From NCBI GenBank assembly GCA_024364735.1, contig JAGFNQ010004735.1:236316-300315 (forward strand): a DNA stretch of 64,000 nt. Reading direction: 5' to 3'. Every line of letters begins with the position of its first letter. Position 1 is the stretch's first letter. Source of the DNA: Boesenbergia rotunda (taxonomy: Eukaryota > Streptophyta > Magnoliopsida > Zingiberales > Zingiberaceae). Of this stretch, positions 35,291 to 47,329 are shown piece after piece. The position numbers and the translations under genes are program-made. The notes under the pieces are model-generated. The model made no database searches and was not told where the DNA came from. It saw only the letters and a list, made by a program, of their open reading frames with translations.

Positions 35291-36930
35291 TCATCTAACA
35301 ATAAATATAGTTTTCAGTTTGGCTCCCCCTAGACTAAAGCCGCGGTGATGGTTAGGCAAGATGTGAATCTTATCCTTGGGAATCCAATACTGATTTGATC
35401 CAGTCGGTTTGTTCAGACACAGTTTGGGTACCCATGCCTGAATTTTACCTCTGGACTGATTCAGTACAGCAAGGTAAGATCTTTGTCGGGATTTGGTTCT
35501 ATAGCCAAGTCCGGATCGATTTAGAACGAACTTCTGCTTTCCAAGGATCATGTCAAGACCATTGGACCTAGAAGTGAATCGCTCTAAAGCCGCTCTTAGA
35601 TCCTTAACCTGAGTTTTCAGGGAGGAGTTCTCCTTCTCAAGTTTTTCAACTTGAGTAGGAGTTCCTTCTTGAACTTTCTCGGTTGAGGGTTCAGAGTCAG
35701 CTCCCTCTTTCAGGAGTTTTACTTCCTGGCGGAGGGACTCGATTCGGAGTTTGGCTTTCGCCAAATCTCGAGACAGGTATGAAATTAAACCATTTAAATG
35801 ACTTCTATTGAAACCACTCACCTTGATTTCGCCATCTTCTGAGAAGGTCAGCTTGCCGTCGTCTTGTTCTGACTCTGACTCAGTTCCGACTTTTTCTGAG
35901 GCGGTTAGGGCTAGAAGGTTGGACTGGGGTGCCTCTTCTTCTTCTTCGGAGGAAGATTCGTCCCAGGTTGCTTGTAGTGCCTTCTTTCTTCTCGTCTTTT
36001 TAGTTTCCTTTAGACTAGGACACTCTGACTTGTAGTGGCCCTTTTTCTTGCACTCATAGCAGGTCACGTTGGGCTTGTTTGCGGGTTCAGTTGGTTCGTC
36101 CTTTCTTCGGCCGGCTTTCCGTCGGTTGGTTTGGTTCTTAAGCTCTTTGTAATAGCTTCGGGCTAGTCGGACCAGCTTAGTTTGTTCTCCTTCATCTTCT
36201 GTATCTGAGTCTGAGTTAGACTCAGGTTCAGTTTGCGGTTTCTTCTTTGTTGATTTTCCAGATTTTCCTGCAAAGAAAGCAATCCCTTTCTCGACCATAT
36301 TGGAGTTAGTTTGTTCATGCAGTTCTAATTCGGAAAACAATTCGTCTAACTTTATTTTAGAAAGATCCCTTGAGACCTTGTATGCATCTACCATAGATGC
36401 CCACAAGGTGTTTCTAGGGAAGATGTTTAGAGCATACCTTATCAGGTCACGGTTTTCGACCTTGTGACCTATTGTGTGAAGACCGTTCATCAACTCTTGG
36501 ATTCGTGCGTGGAGTTGGGATGCTGTTTCGTTATCGGCCATCTTGATGGTGTAGAGTTTGTTCAGAAGCAGATCCCTCTTACTGATCCGAGTATCAGATG
36601 TCCCTTCGTGCAGCTCGATCAGTTTTGCCCAAAGCTCCTTGGCACTGTTGAAGGGGCCCACGCGGTTCAGCTCCTCTTTTGTCAGACTGCATTGTAGGGT
36701 TTGTGTTGCTTTTGCATCGGCTTCTATTTTGCGCTTGAGGGTATTGTCCCATTCTGAATAGCTTTGAGGAAGTTCTTCGGCGTTTCTGGGGATCTCCAGA
36801 CCGGACTGGATAATGATCCACATGTCCACCTGAGTTTTCAGGTGGACCTCCATGCGACTTTTCCAATAAGAAAGTCTTCTCCACTGAACAGTGGAAGTCT
36901 GGCGGTGCTAAAACCTTCTTGCATGGACAT
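35291..36930 (-). pseudogene. Copia gag polyprotein, near-intact with an early frameshift
   Basis: Gag forms the virus-like particle that packages element RNA in the cytoplasm. The long frame from ATG 36851-36853 encodes 520 residues. It has a capsid-type domain (WDNTLKRKIEADAKATQTL ... SAKELWAKLIELHEGTSDTR ... LHARIQELMNGL), a CCHC zinc knuckle CYECKKKGHYKSEC near residue 267, acidic runs (DESSSEEEEEAP), a coiled coil (VEKLEKENSSLKTQVKDLRA) and a GSNQYWIPKDKI end. The natural start is probably ATG 36928-36930 (MSMQEGFSTARLPLFSGED). A one-base loss near 36868-36873, in what should read DFSYWKSRME, breaks the frame there. Otherwise the protein is complete. Confidence 0.85.
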
Positions 36931-37153
36931 TTTAATCTGAAACAGAAAACTACCAGAAAAACAAATTTTCCAAGACTAGGTCTTGGATTAGTAATGCTGG
37001 ATGAATAAGATAACGAGGGGTGTTGCACCAACCTCGCTTTTAATAAAGAAAATCGAACGAAAATATTTAGTGAAAATAAAAAATAAAGATCCGAAAAAAA
37101 ACTTTCAAACTGGTGGTTGCACCAGGTTTGAACTTCCCCGCTCTGATACCACT

Positions 37154-38014
37154 TGTTGGATCGATAGAACCGATAGAGGGGGGGTGAATATCGGTATTCG
37201 TTTTTCAGAAAATTAAGAGCAGGTGCACAGCGAAAAATAAGAAACAATAATAACACAGAGACGCAGTCGTTTTTACTTGGTTCGGAGCCTGGGTCGACTC
37301 CTACTCCAAGGCTCACGGTCGTTGACCGTTTACTTTGGGCAATTCTATATCAAGCGCAAAGTCGTTTACAAAAGATTACAGAATTAGAATTAAGTACAGT
37401 AAACATTAAAATAACTCTTTTACCGACGTCCGGGGTGAATCGACTTTTTCTGAGCAGCGGGACGTCGTCGGCACGAGTTGGAATGACTCCGAGGCGAGGC
37501 GCGAGTGCAGAAGTGTGTAGAAGAGTTGATTCAGCAGTTGTGTTCTGAAGCTTGGGCGTTGGGGGCTATTTATAGCACCTAGGGGCGCCTTGGACGTCGG
37601 GGGCGCCCTGCCACGTGTCAAGCGATCCGCACTTTGCTCGGTCAAGCTTTATCCCACCCGAATAGGGATGAGGTTTGACCCTGGGGGCGCCCTGGTCGCT
37701 GAGGGCGCCTTGCTTGACTTTTTCCGCGCGGTCTTCTCGGCTGGATAGAGTTGATCGGTTTCGTTGGCATCGGTGCGGGGCGCTTTGCTGCTGAGGGCGC
37801 CCTGGGTGCTGAGGGCGCCCTGGCTGCTGAGGGCGCCCTGGCTGCTGAGGGCGCCCCGGCCAGTAGTCAGCCGAAGCTCCTTCTTGCTTCTCTTGTTTCT
37901 TGTTCACCTTGGGGGCGCCCTTGACACTCAGGGCGCCCTACTCAGCTGCTGCCTCACTTCTTTGAGGCTCTCTGAGCTGCAGACACACGTTCCTTTGGTC
38001 CTGCATCTAGGGTT
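37154..38014 (-). repeat. 5' LTR of Copia element B, truncated
   Basis: It matches the 3' LTR closely from TGTTGGATCGATAGAACC to CTGCATCTAGGGTT, then stops abruptly where the gypsy LTR begins at 38015. Some 400 bp of LTR is missing and does not resume after that element. The core promoter is at 37566-37575. The 18-bp GCTGAGGGCGCCCTGG unit is present four times (about 37790-37855) against two in the 3' LTR. Confidence 0.9.
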
Positions 38015-40919
38015 TGTCACGCCCCGAGACCCAGGAGCCGCTGTTCCAATATAAAATCGGACAGCACCACCCCTGTCCGGCGGACAATTTACACATACAA
38101 ACAGATAAATATTTCACAACCACGCAGTTAAATGGCCTCAGGCCTCCAATCCAGCAGAAATAGCAGTTATAGACTATAACATCGTAAAACCAAAATACGA
38201 CTCACCTGAGCTGCCAGGGGGCAGGAACAAAGCCAAACCCCACGAAATCCAACATAGGACTCAAAAGTACAATACCATCGAATAAAACATGAATACATGT
38301 TCGAAACCTGGCAACGGAAGCAAAGTATATACAAGGTCCATAACCAAAACATCGTAAAATAAAACCAAGCAGGCTCCTCTGGAGCTGGGGACTGGCTGCT
38401 AGGGATCTCCTGGCAGACATCAACCTGAAATAAAATGTATTGGCAACGGGGTGAGTCCATAGCTCAGCGAATACCCAATGATATGCATAGAAAGTTATAC
38501 TAACAACAAGGGTTCAGCTAATACAGTCTCATACAACAATAGGGAAAGACTGGAACTGAAAATACTGGGTAAGTACATACCTGAATCCATCTAACCTGGA
38601 AAGAGGGTAATAAGTACCAAGGGAATATCAAAAGACATATAATCTCAGATAACAAGTCTCCAGAATATGCATGTCAAATAAGTGCAGCAATCAAGTGTAG
38701 CAAACAATGCACGATGCAAAATATGCACATGGTGCAATGCCATGGTCACCCCCTAACTCCAGTCAAGCCACCGAGACAGGCGATACTGTGTCGGCCGAGT
38801 GGGTAGAGCTGTGACACTGTCCGTACTCTGCCATCACTGCTCCTGAGTGACCGAGGGACAGATGCTGGTGGAGCTATCGCTCCGCCCCATGTATATATGG
38901 GGGAGATATCTCTCTCATCTTCTCTGGTCTATGGGTAGAGAAGGGATCCCTGCTTGCTACCACGCTCCGAAACCACTACCCCTGAGCGGACGAGCGGAGC
39001 AATACAGAGCAAATGCACACACCCAGCGGTATCCACTAACCCATGAGTGGCCGTGTGTGCATATCATGTGCCGGAAGACGATTAGGCTCAACCACAAGAG
39101 AGTCACTGATCGCCGGCATGCAACAATGCAAGGATGGTGTATGATAGATACACATATCTCCCTCCCCAAGTCCTCAGTATACTAAGTCTCAGTCTGAAAT
39201 CCTATAACAGAAAAAATAGGTAACCTACAAGGTATACTGACCGGAAACTACAATCCCCCAAGGTTAAATGCAGGAGACAACCACGATCTCTAGCATACAA
39301 ATAGATATGACAATACCTGAGACTGTAAGAAACTGACCGCATAATAACTCAGGGATAAACAACAAGTATCCAGAACAGGCATAATAAACAGGGATAGCGT
39401 ATAATTTTACTGCTATCTATAACAGTCTATGCATAACAAAATGACAATATCATAAGAGATAAGTCAAAGGGTACCCGCCTCCAAGTAAGTGAAGTCCGTA
39501 TCGATCGAGACAGAACCACCCGTCAAAATAAGTAACAATAAATCCGATCAAGCTCCTGTATCAAGGATGTAATTAATTAGCTATTATACAAATGATAATT
39601 AGCTAATTAATCCCTAAACCAGACTAGGGTTAACTTATTTGTCCCTTTTTTATTTAATTACGTCTAATTAAATGGAAAGGTTTCTAATTACCCATCGTAG
39701 CTAGAATTGGGTTCAAACTTATAACAGGGTTAACCATTCATACTAACCTACTGATCAAGAACTATACAACATAGCTCAGAATTGCAGTTACCACAGTTAC
39801 ACATCTACAAGCTCCAATTACGGATCATCAACCTGGCAGCTCTGATCCAATTACATTTAAGTTACTAATTAACCCCATAACACCACAATTCCAATCCCAC
39901 ACAGGGAGTCCACGGTACAGACATAAGAATAGTAGTCCAGGATTAGCAACTTATCATACTAGGATCCATCCAAATCAAGACTGCAATAACCCAATCCTTA
40001 CCTGGTTTTGTGTTGCCGGCAACCCCTTTGCTCCAATCCGGCAGACCAATCCAGAGGAGGAAAGACCCGTGAATTTAATCTGGGATTGGCACAAACAGGA
40101 TCCCTCACCAATTAAAATTTCCAATCAGAGGCAACCTAAGGAGCTAGAACAATCAACTCGTCTCTTACCTCAAATCCAACTGCCGAAACACCCAATAGGT
40201 AGCAGATAAGGGAAATGAAACCGGATTTCCAATTCCCAGGTGCCGAAATCAGATCTGCCAACACACAAGGATTTAGTTTCGAAATCCACTCCCCAACTCC
40301 ATCCCTACAACTCTGAATCTAAAGCAAATATCAGGCGTACCTCAGATTCGTGGGCGCCCCATTCGATTCCAAACATCCGGCGATCCTTGGCGAGAAGCTG
40401 ATCTCACTGGCCGGCGGAGAAGATTCTCGAGTGCCAGCTCCGGCGATGATGTAGAACTCCCGTGGGACCGTCGCTGCGTCTGGATCGACCCAAGGTCAAG
40501 GGATCCTAGGGCGCGTGCGATGCGGCGCCGCGGACCAAAGCTAGGGCACAGCTCAAACGGAGAGGTGGGAATCGGAGAACCCAACAGCAGCTTCGGTTGC
40601 GATCGGGAGAGGGGGAGAAGAAGGAGACGTCGGTGTGCGGCTAGGGCACGCGGGCGAGAGAGAGCGGCTTCGATCGGGCAGGGAGGAGTCGGCCGAATGA
40701 GAGTTAGGTCAAGTATATAAGTCAGGTGATTTTGCATTTAGGTCCCCAAGCTTAGTTTTTGCAATTTAATCCCTCTAGTTCAACTTAATTGCTAGACCAC
40801 CCCTAGGGTTTAGAATTCCTTATCTATTAAACCCTTAAACATCGTCCCAGAGCTCAGAAAGATTCTAGGAAAATTTTTCGAAAAATTTTTCAGAGTGGAA
40901 TAACGTGTCGGATTTAACA
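38015..40919 (-). mobile_element. Second copy of the gypsy-type LTR, 2.9 kb, without target duplication
   Basis: It starts TGTCACGCCCCGAGACC and ends CGTGTCGGATTTAACA, and is homologous end to end with the solo LTR at 9275-12059. The five bases before it (GGGTT) and after it (GTTGT) do not match, and the Copia LTR it interrupts does not continue on the right. A TATATACTT-type core promoter on minus lies near 40710-40718. The absence of a duplication suggests rearrangement through LTR recombination. Confidence 0.82.
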
Positions 40920-41350
40920 GTTGTCCCCATTTAATTTTTCTCCTATGTTGAGTTCAGCTATTATATTCTTCGTTGCCATGATCTAACGTAAATAAACACA
41001 TTATTTAGTTATTCAGTGTAACTCATATGCATGTAATTAATAACTAACTCATTGTAAATTAGAGTTGGTTTACAAAATGAAGTGGTAACTACGTTCCCAC
41101 TCATCCTCCGTATATCCAATCTAATAAACATTTATTAGTTATTTTACATACATCCCATCATATGAACTAATCATAAATGAACTTATCATTCAAATGAAAT
41201 GAACTAATCATTAAAAAGTTTTCTTAACACATAACATAACTTTTCGAAAAGAAAAAAAATTGTTCGTACAAAACGACAGTAACTACTACATGACTAAAAA
41301 CTAAATGAGTAAATACTGTTTGCACATAACAACAGTAACAAAGACAAACT
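40920..41350. other. AT-rich sequence, perhaps 3' part of the adjoining LTR element
   Basis: No gene. On minus, GTCCTAGTGGGAGTAGTGCA near 41373-41392 recalls a polypurine tract context, which would place the missing 3' LTR here. No LTR copy is found. Confidence 0.3.
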
Positions 41351-41964
41351 CTAATAAACTAGATAAGCTTGCACTACTCCCACTAGGACAGAGACTAGCG
41401 CGGTGGTAAATACTATCCCTTTCATCCCAGACTTGATGAGAGGTAAGTTAACTTCAGGATCCTTCTCGATTTCTTCAATTGGATCCATCTCGAATTCCTC
41501 CGGATCCTCCTCGAATTCTTCAATTGGATCCATTTCTGGATCCTCTTCGAATTCTGCAATTGGATCCATTTCGAATTCTTCAGGATTCTCCTCGAATTCC
41601 ACAATTAGATCCATTTCTGGATCCTCTTCTAGTTCGTCCTCAGAGTCTTCCAGATCTTCTTCCGAAAATTTTTTGCGAAGTAGTTCTCTGCACAGCTCGG
41701 TATATGTGATTCTCCCTTCAAAGCATCCCCAGATACATCTTGCAGCTATTCCACCACGCCTCGGCAATGAACGAATCAATGCCCCGATCCGATAGTTACT
41801 AGGACTGGAAGCTCTTTCTACTCGAATTTCCAAAATAGATGATCAAGCCTTCCCATGTGCCCTTGGATTCCAAGACTTGGGTGGTAGTCAATCTCCTCTA
41901 TATGTTCCCTTAGCTCATTCCGTCGTACATCGCGACGAGTCATTGTGGTAATAAATCTCGGCAT
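41351..41964 (-). CDS. Unclassified retroelement ORF: short basic N-terminal frame, acidic repeats, C-terminal membrane segment
   Basis: A 48-codon frame from ATG 41962-41964 reads MTRRDVRRNELREHIEEIDY ... GRLDHLFWKFE and stops. An overlapping frame continues without a good ATG: SPSNYRIGALIRSLPRRGG, then GCFEGRITYTELCRELL. Five or more acidic repeats of the type FEEDPEMDPIEE follow, and it ends with a hydrophobic stretch (GIVFTTALVSVLVGVVQAYL) that could span a membrane. The two frames were probably one protein, separated by a single indel. I do not recognise the family. Context (a Met-tRNA primer site and LTR upstream on the same strand) says it belongs to an LTR element; a virus-derived origin cannot be excluded. 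Confidence 0.45.
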
Positions 41965-42280
41965 CTAGAATTGAAATACACAATGTCAGTACAAAATCGA
42001 CAAACCAGTAACAAAATTTGTTCAATTCAATTCACATATATGCATAAACCCACAGAGTCATAAACAGATAAGAAAAATAAATTTTCTTAATTTGGGGAGA
42101 TTTATTGACTAACACATTGGGCTGATCGATTAGGAAATTGAATCCTTAGTCTGGGTCCATTATCCTCAATAGAAATAATCTAATCGGACAGGAATGACTT
42201 ATCTTAGTCGTTAGCTCACTTAATTCGAAGTCAAATCTATTGATTGAACCAAACAAAATGGTTCTGGTTTGTATTAAACT

Positions 42281-42420
42281 GATCTGATTAAATTAACTAG
42301 TGGTTTGAACTAGATCCTGATCTTATTGGATCAATTTGGTCTAGTCAAACTAACTAATGGTTCGAACTAGACATAAACATAGTTGGGTCAAGTTGGTCTG
42401 ATTACATTAACTAATAATTT
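42281..42420. repeat. Short tandem repeat, about 59-bp unit
   Basis: Three diverged units share GTCTAGTCAAACTAACTAAT / GATCTGATTAAATTAACTAG wording. They lie in the non-coding leader of the unclassified LTR element. Confidence 0.5.
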
Positions 42421-42968
42421 AAATTTCAGTTGAAATGAACCACTTTAATCGGATTCAATTAATTCTAATTAAAATCCAATCCATTTAATCAAATTTTGAT
42501 CTATTTCCAATAACCAATAGCTAAATTTTAATACAAATTCAACCGAGCAATACGAAATTTAATTAAAGCACAAAGCTACCTAATTTAATGGAAGCAAAAA
42601 AAAAAACATGCAACTTTTATCTAACTGTATCCATGGGTTAAATTCGCATGCAATTTTTTTTTAATCAAAAAAAAAATTTCTCAGTTTTTTTTTCGAGTTT
42701 TCTACCACCGCATTTTTTTTTCGAGTTTGCTTCCGCTGCCTACACACGTGATTCCCGCAACAAATACGGCAACCACAACGGCTACTCATCGCACCTCCCA
42801 ACGTAGTCCTCGGCATTCTGCGCCCGTAGAAATTGATCGTCGACAGTGCTCACAAAATTATGATATCATCCGACGAGCGAGAGGAGTACGACACAGAACC
42901 GCAATTTCATGTAATTGGGTTTTTATAATAAAACGATTTATCTATTTCATGCTTTGGAATCTATACAT

Positions 42969-42980
42969 GCTCTGATACCA
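42969..42980 (-). other. Primer-binding site of the unclassified LTR element
   Basis: On minus this reads TGGTATCAGAGC, complementary to the initiator Met tRNA. It lies one base inside the LTR boundary at 42982. Confidence 0.8.
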
Positions 42981-42981
42981 T

Positions 42982-43328
42982 TGTTCATCTAAAGCATGAA
43001 ATCGTGAACGAATCTACTAAATTATAAAACGGTAAACACTTATAGTGATTCTCGCTCGTCCTTTGTTGTTCTTCGCGCTTGTCGTCGGAAGAACGATCAC
43101 AAGTCGGAAAGTTCTTCGGCCTCCACAAATCAAATCCCACTGCCTGTGGATGATCTCCTCTTCTTATAGCTTTTCTCTTGCTCTTACTTGCACTTGCACT
43201 TGAATGAAGCCCTTACCCCCTTCTTATATAGGTGAGCAAAGGGTGTAGAAGGAGTGGAGAGGGAGGGGCAACGTATGCCCACTCCCTGGCAACGTGTGCA
43301 GTTATTGCACACGTTGTCCACTTCTGAC
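42982..43328 (-). repeat. 5' LTR of the unclassified (TRIM-like) element
   Basis: In plus orientation it begins TGTTCATCTAAAGC next to the primer site and probably ends CCACTTCTGACA near 43328, which gives TG...CA ends and 347 bp. The core promoter TATATAAGAA on minus is at 43221-43230. No second LTR is found at the other end, so the element is incomplete. The right boundary is a judgement from the CA end alone. Confidence 0.5.
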
Positions 43329-43461
43329 AGAGAAAATCACCGGAGTGAGGAGATTCATCGCGCGTGAGAAGAAGTAGAGGTGAAAATCAACGGTTGAGGG
43401 AGATTGCGCGTGAGAAGGAGAGGAGAAATGATAAGCGTGATCTGGATCAAGGGCAAGTTGG

Positions 43462-46400
43462 CACTAATAATTGGAATTTTGCAATGAAAAAATTTCGTTG
43501 CAAAATTTGTCCCAAATCAGCAACAAAAAAATTTCATTGCGAACATCAGATTATTTGCAACGAATCTGCAATGAATCTTTTTCGTTGCAAATTTGCAACG
43601 AAAAAATTCGTTGCAAAAATCTATTTTTTAAAAAAAATAGGGGCACTTAAAAATACGTAAAATGCCCTATGGACCTCAAATTTCAACGAAACAAGTTCTT
43701 ATAGGACCGTGTTGATCTCATGATCACATCGACCGAACGAATATGATTTTTGACGACGATTCGGTGACAATCAAATTTCATAATATGAAACAAAATTTTA
43801 CTTATAAACTTAATTATTATTTCTAATTTCTTAACCTTTTTAATTATTTTAAATATCAAAAATAATTTATTCAATAAAATTCTTGTTTGAGGTTGCTAAT
43901 GCTATCGAGACGTCGATACGGACCCATAGGACCTTCGTAGGGCCTTCTACGATATTTTATAATTTTTTTATTTATATTTAAAAATCAGAATCTGCAACAA
44001 ATTTTTTTCATTGCAAATTTGCAATGAAAATTTTCATGCAAATCTACAACCAAAAAACTTCGCAAAAATCTATTTTTTCTATAAAAAATAGGCACCCTTA
44101 AAAATTCGTATATTGCCCTACGGACCTCGAATTTCGAATTTCGACGAAAGAAGTTCCTATGAGATTGTGATGATCTCATGATCACGTTGACGCCCTCAAA
44201 TACAATTTTTGTCAGTGATTCGGTGACCGCCAAATTTCATAATATGAAACAAAATTTTACTTATAAACTTAATTATTTTATCTAATTTCTTAACCTTTTT
44301 AATATTTTAAATATGAAAAATAATTTATTTGGTAAAATTCTTGTATGAGGCCGCTAATGCGATCGGGAGGTCGATACGGACCCATAGGAACTCGTTTCGT
44401 CTCGATTCCACCTCCGTAGGGTCTTCTACATTATGTAATAATTTTTTTAGTTTTTTTAAAAAAATCAGAATCTACAACGAATTACTTTCGTTGCAAATCT
44501 GCAACAAAAAAAATCGATGCAAAAATCTATTTTTTAAAAAAAAATAGGCGCCCTTAAAAATTCGTAGATCGCCTTACGGACCTCGGATTTCGACGAAACA
44601 AGTTCCTATGGGACCGTGACGATCTCATGATCACGTTGATGGTCTTGAATGCGATTTTTGAGAGTGATTCTGTGACCATCAAATATCGTAATATGAAACA
44701 AAATTTTACTTCTAAACTTACTCATTTTTTCCAACTTCATGACCTACCTATTCTTTTAAATATGAAAAATAATTCATTCGGTAAAATTCTTGTTTGAGGC
44801 CGCTAATGCGATCGGGACATCGATATGAACCCATAAGAACTCGTTTCGTCCTGATCCGACCTCCGTAGGGCCTTCTACGATATTTAATAATTTTTTAAAA
44901 AAAAAATCAGAATCTGTAACGAATTTTTTTCGTTGCAAATCTACAACGAAAAAAATTCATTGCAAAAATCTATATTTTTTTTAAAATAGGGGCCCTTAAA
45001 ATTTCGTAGATCGTCCTACAGACCTCGGATTTCGACGAAACAAGTTCGTATGAGACCGTGACGATCTCATGATCACGTTTACGACCTCAAATGCAATTTT
45101 TAATAGTGATTCAGCGACCATTAAATTTCGTAATATGAAACAAAAGTATATTTCTAAACTTAATTTTTTTTCCAACTTCTTAACATTTTTAATCTTTTAA
45201 ATACGAAAAATAATTTATTAGGTAAAATTCATGTTTGAGGCCGCTAGTGCGATCGAGACGTCGATCCAGACTTATAAGAACTCGTTTCGTCTCGATCCGA
45301 CCTCCGTAGAGCCTTCTACGATATTTAATAAGTTTTTTTAATTTTTTTTTAAAAATCAGAATATGCAACGAAAAAAATTCGTTCCAAAAATCTATTTTTT
45401 TTTAAAAAAAAATAGGGGCCCTTAAAAATTCATAGATCGGACTACGAACCTCGGATTTCGACGAAACAAGTTACTATGGGACCGTGACGATCTCATGATC
45501 ACGTTGAAGGTCTCGAATGCATTTTTTGACAGCGATTCGATGACCATCAAATTTCGTAATACGAAACAAAATTATACTTCTAAACTTAATTATTTTTTCC
45601 AACTTCTTAACCTTTTTAATCTTTTAAATATGAAAAATAATTTATTCGGTAAATTTCTTGTTTGAGGTTGCTAGTGCGATCGGGACATCGATACGAACCC
45701 ATAGGAACTCGTTTCGTCTCGATCCAACCTCCGTAGGGTCTTCTACGATATTTAATAAATTTTTTTATTTTTTTTGTAAAAAATCAGAATATGCAATGAA
45801 ATTCATTCGTTGCAAATCAAAAATTTCATTGCAAATTTACAATGAAAAAAATTCGTTGCAAACTTGTTTTTTTTTAACAGGGGCTATTAAAAATTCGTAG
45901 CTCGCCCTACAGATCTCGAATTTCGACGAAACAGGTTCCTATGGGACTGTGTCGGTCTCATGATCTCCTTGACGGCCTCAAATGTGATTTTTGACAATGA
46001 TTCAGTGACTATCAAATTTTGTAATATGAAACAACATTATATTTCTAGCTAAACTTAATTATTTTTTCCAACTTCTTGACCCACAAAATCTTTTAAATAT
46101 GAAAAATAATTTATTTGGTAAAAATTCTTGTTTTAGGCCGCAAGTGTGACCGGGACGTCGGTACAGACCCATAGGATCTCGTTTCATCTCGATCCGACCT
46201 TTGTAGGGCCTTCTACGATATTTAATAAGTTTTTTTTTAATTTTTTTTTTAAAAAACAAGGGCCCTTAAAAATTCGTAGAGCCCCCTACGGATCTCGGAT
46301 TTCGATGAAACAAGTTCCTATGGGACCGTGCCAATCTCATGATCATGGTGCGACCACAAAAATGATTTTTGACAATGATTCGGTGATTATAAAATTTTGT

Positions 46401-47329
46401 ATTATGAAACAACATTATACTTCTAAACTTAATTATTTTTTCCAACTTCTTGACCTACCTATTCTTTTAAATATGAAAAATAATTTATTCAGTAAAATTT
46501 GTGTTTGAGGCTGCTAGTGCGATCGAGATGTCGATACGGACCCATAGGAACTCATTTCGTCTCGATCCGACCTCCATAGGGCCTTTTATGATATTTAATA
46601 AGTTGTTTTTTTTATTTTTTGAAAAAAATCAAAGGGAATGTTATTTTTTGTTAAAAATTCGTAGATCGCCCTAAGGACCTCGGATTTCGATGAAACAAGT
46701 TTCTATGGAACCACGTCGATGTCATGATCACGTTGATGACCTCAAATATTATTTTTGATAGCGATTTAGTGACCATCATATTTCGTAATATGAAACGATA
46801 TTATACTTCTAAACTTAATCATTTTTTCCCATCTTCTTGACCTACTTATTCTTTTAAATATAAAAAATAATTTATTCAGTAAAATTTGTATTTGAGGCAG
46901 CTATTACGATCAGGATGTCGATACGGACCTATAGGAACTCATTTTGTCTCGATCCGACCTCCGTAGGGCCTTCTACGTTATTTAGAAAAAAAATTAAAAT
47001 TTTGCAATGAAATAATTTTAGTTGCAAAATTCGTTGGAGATTTGCAACGAATATAATTTGTCATGAATTTTGTTGCATTTTTGTGATGAATATGGGTTCG
47101 TTGGAAATCAGTAAAGAATATTTTTTCGTCGCCAAATTTGTTGCCAATTTGCAACAAATTTTGTGACGAAAAGTTTTTTTGATGGTAAATTACGACAAAG
47201 TTTTTTTGTTGTAAATTATGTTACTAATTTGAGACGAATATTACTTTCGTTGTAAATTTTATCGTAAATTTGTAACAATCAAAATTCGTTGCAAACTTTC
47301 ATCCCTAAAATAATTGTTTTTTTTTAGTG
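43462..47329. mobile_element. CACTA-like element filled with tandem repeats, 3.9 kb
   Basis: The right end, in reverse complement, reads CACTAAAAAAAAACAATTAT then TTTAGGGATGAAAG, very close to the end of the inner CACTA at 12190. The left end reads CACTAATAATTGGAATTTTG and lacks the A-run. Subterminal words GCAACGAA and TTCGTTGC match the inner CACTA family. The 3-bp flanks (TGG left, GGG right) agree at two of three bases. No transposase is present. The right terminus is firm; the left is less certain. Confidence 0.65.
43640..47000. repeat. Eight-unit tandem array, 380-465 bp units
   Basis: A word like GATCTCATGATCACG recurs at about 43714, 44172, 44621, 45063, 45489, 45954, 46333 and 46718. 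Each unit holds TCGTAGATCGCCCTACGGAC, TTTCGACGAAACAAGTTCC, GGACCCATAGGAACTCGTTT and CCTCCGTAGGGCCTTCTACG. Units 1-6 also have a GCAACGAA/TTCGTTGC hairpin, which the last two lack, and this accounts for their shorter length. No unit is coding. Confidence 0.92.

Larger units (their letters stand above)
31329..38014 (-). mobile_element. Copia element B (Sirevirus-like), defective, 5' LTR truncated
   Basis: On minus the order is truncated 5' LTR (37154-38014), primer-binding site TGGTATCAGAGC (37140-37151), gag, a non-coding spacer, protease and start of integrase, a deletion, the last part of RNase H, a non-coding 3' region, polypurine tract AAAAGGGGGAGA (32628-32640) and full 3' LTR (31329-32627). 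The target duplication cannot be checked because the 5' end is missing. The gag and LTR style match the Sirevirus branch of Copia; that lineage call is inferred. Confidence 0.88.

Noticed and set aside
42982..43328. Retrozyme with hammerhead ribozyme in the short LTR
   Set aside because: The size and Met-tRNA site would fit, but I could not find the CTGATGA and GAAA core elements in the right arrangement.
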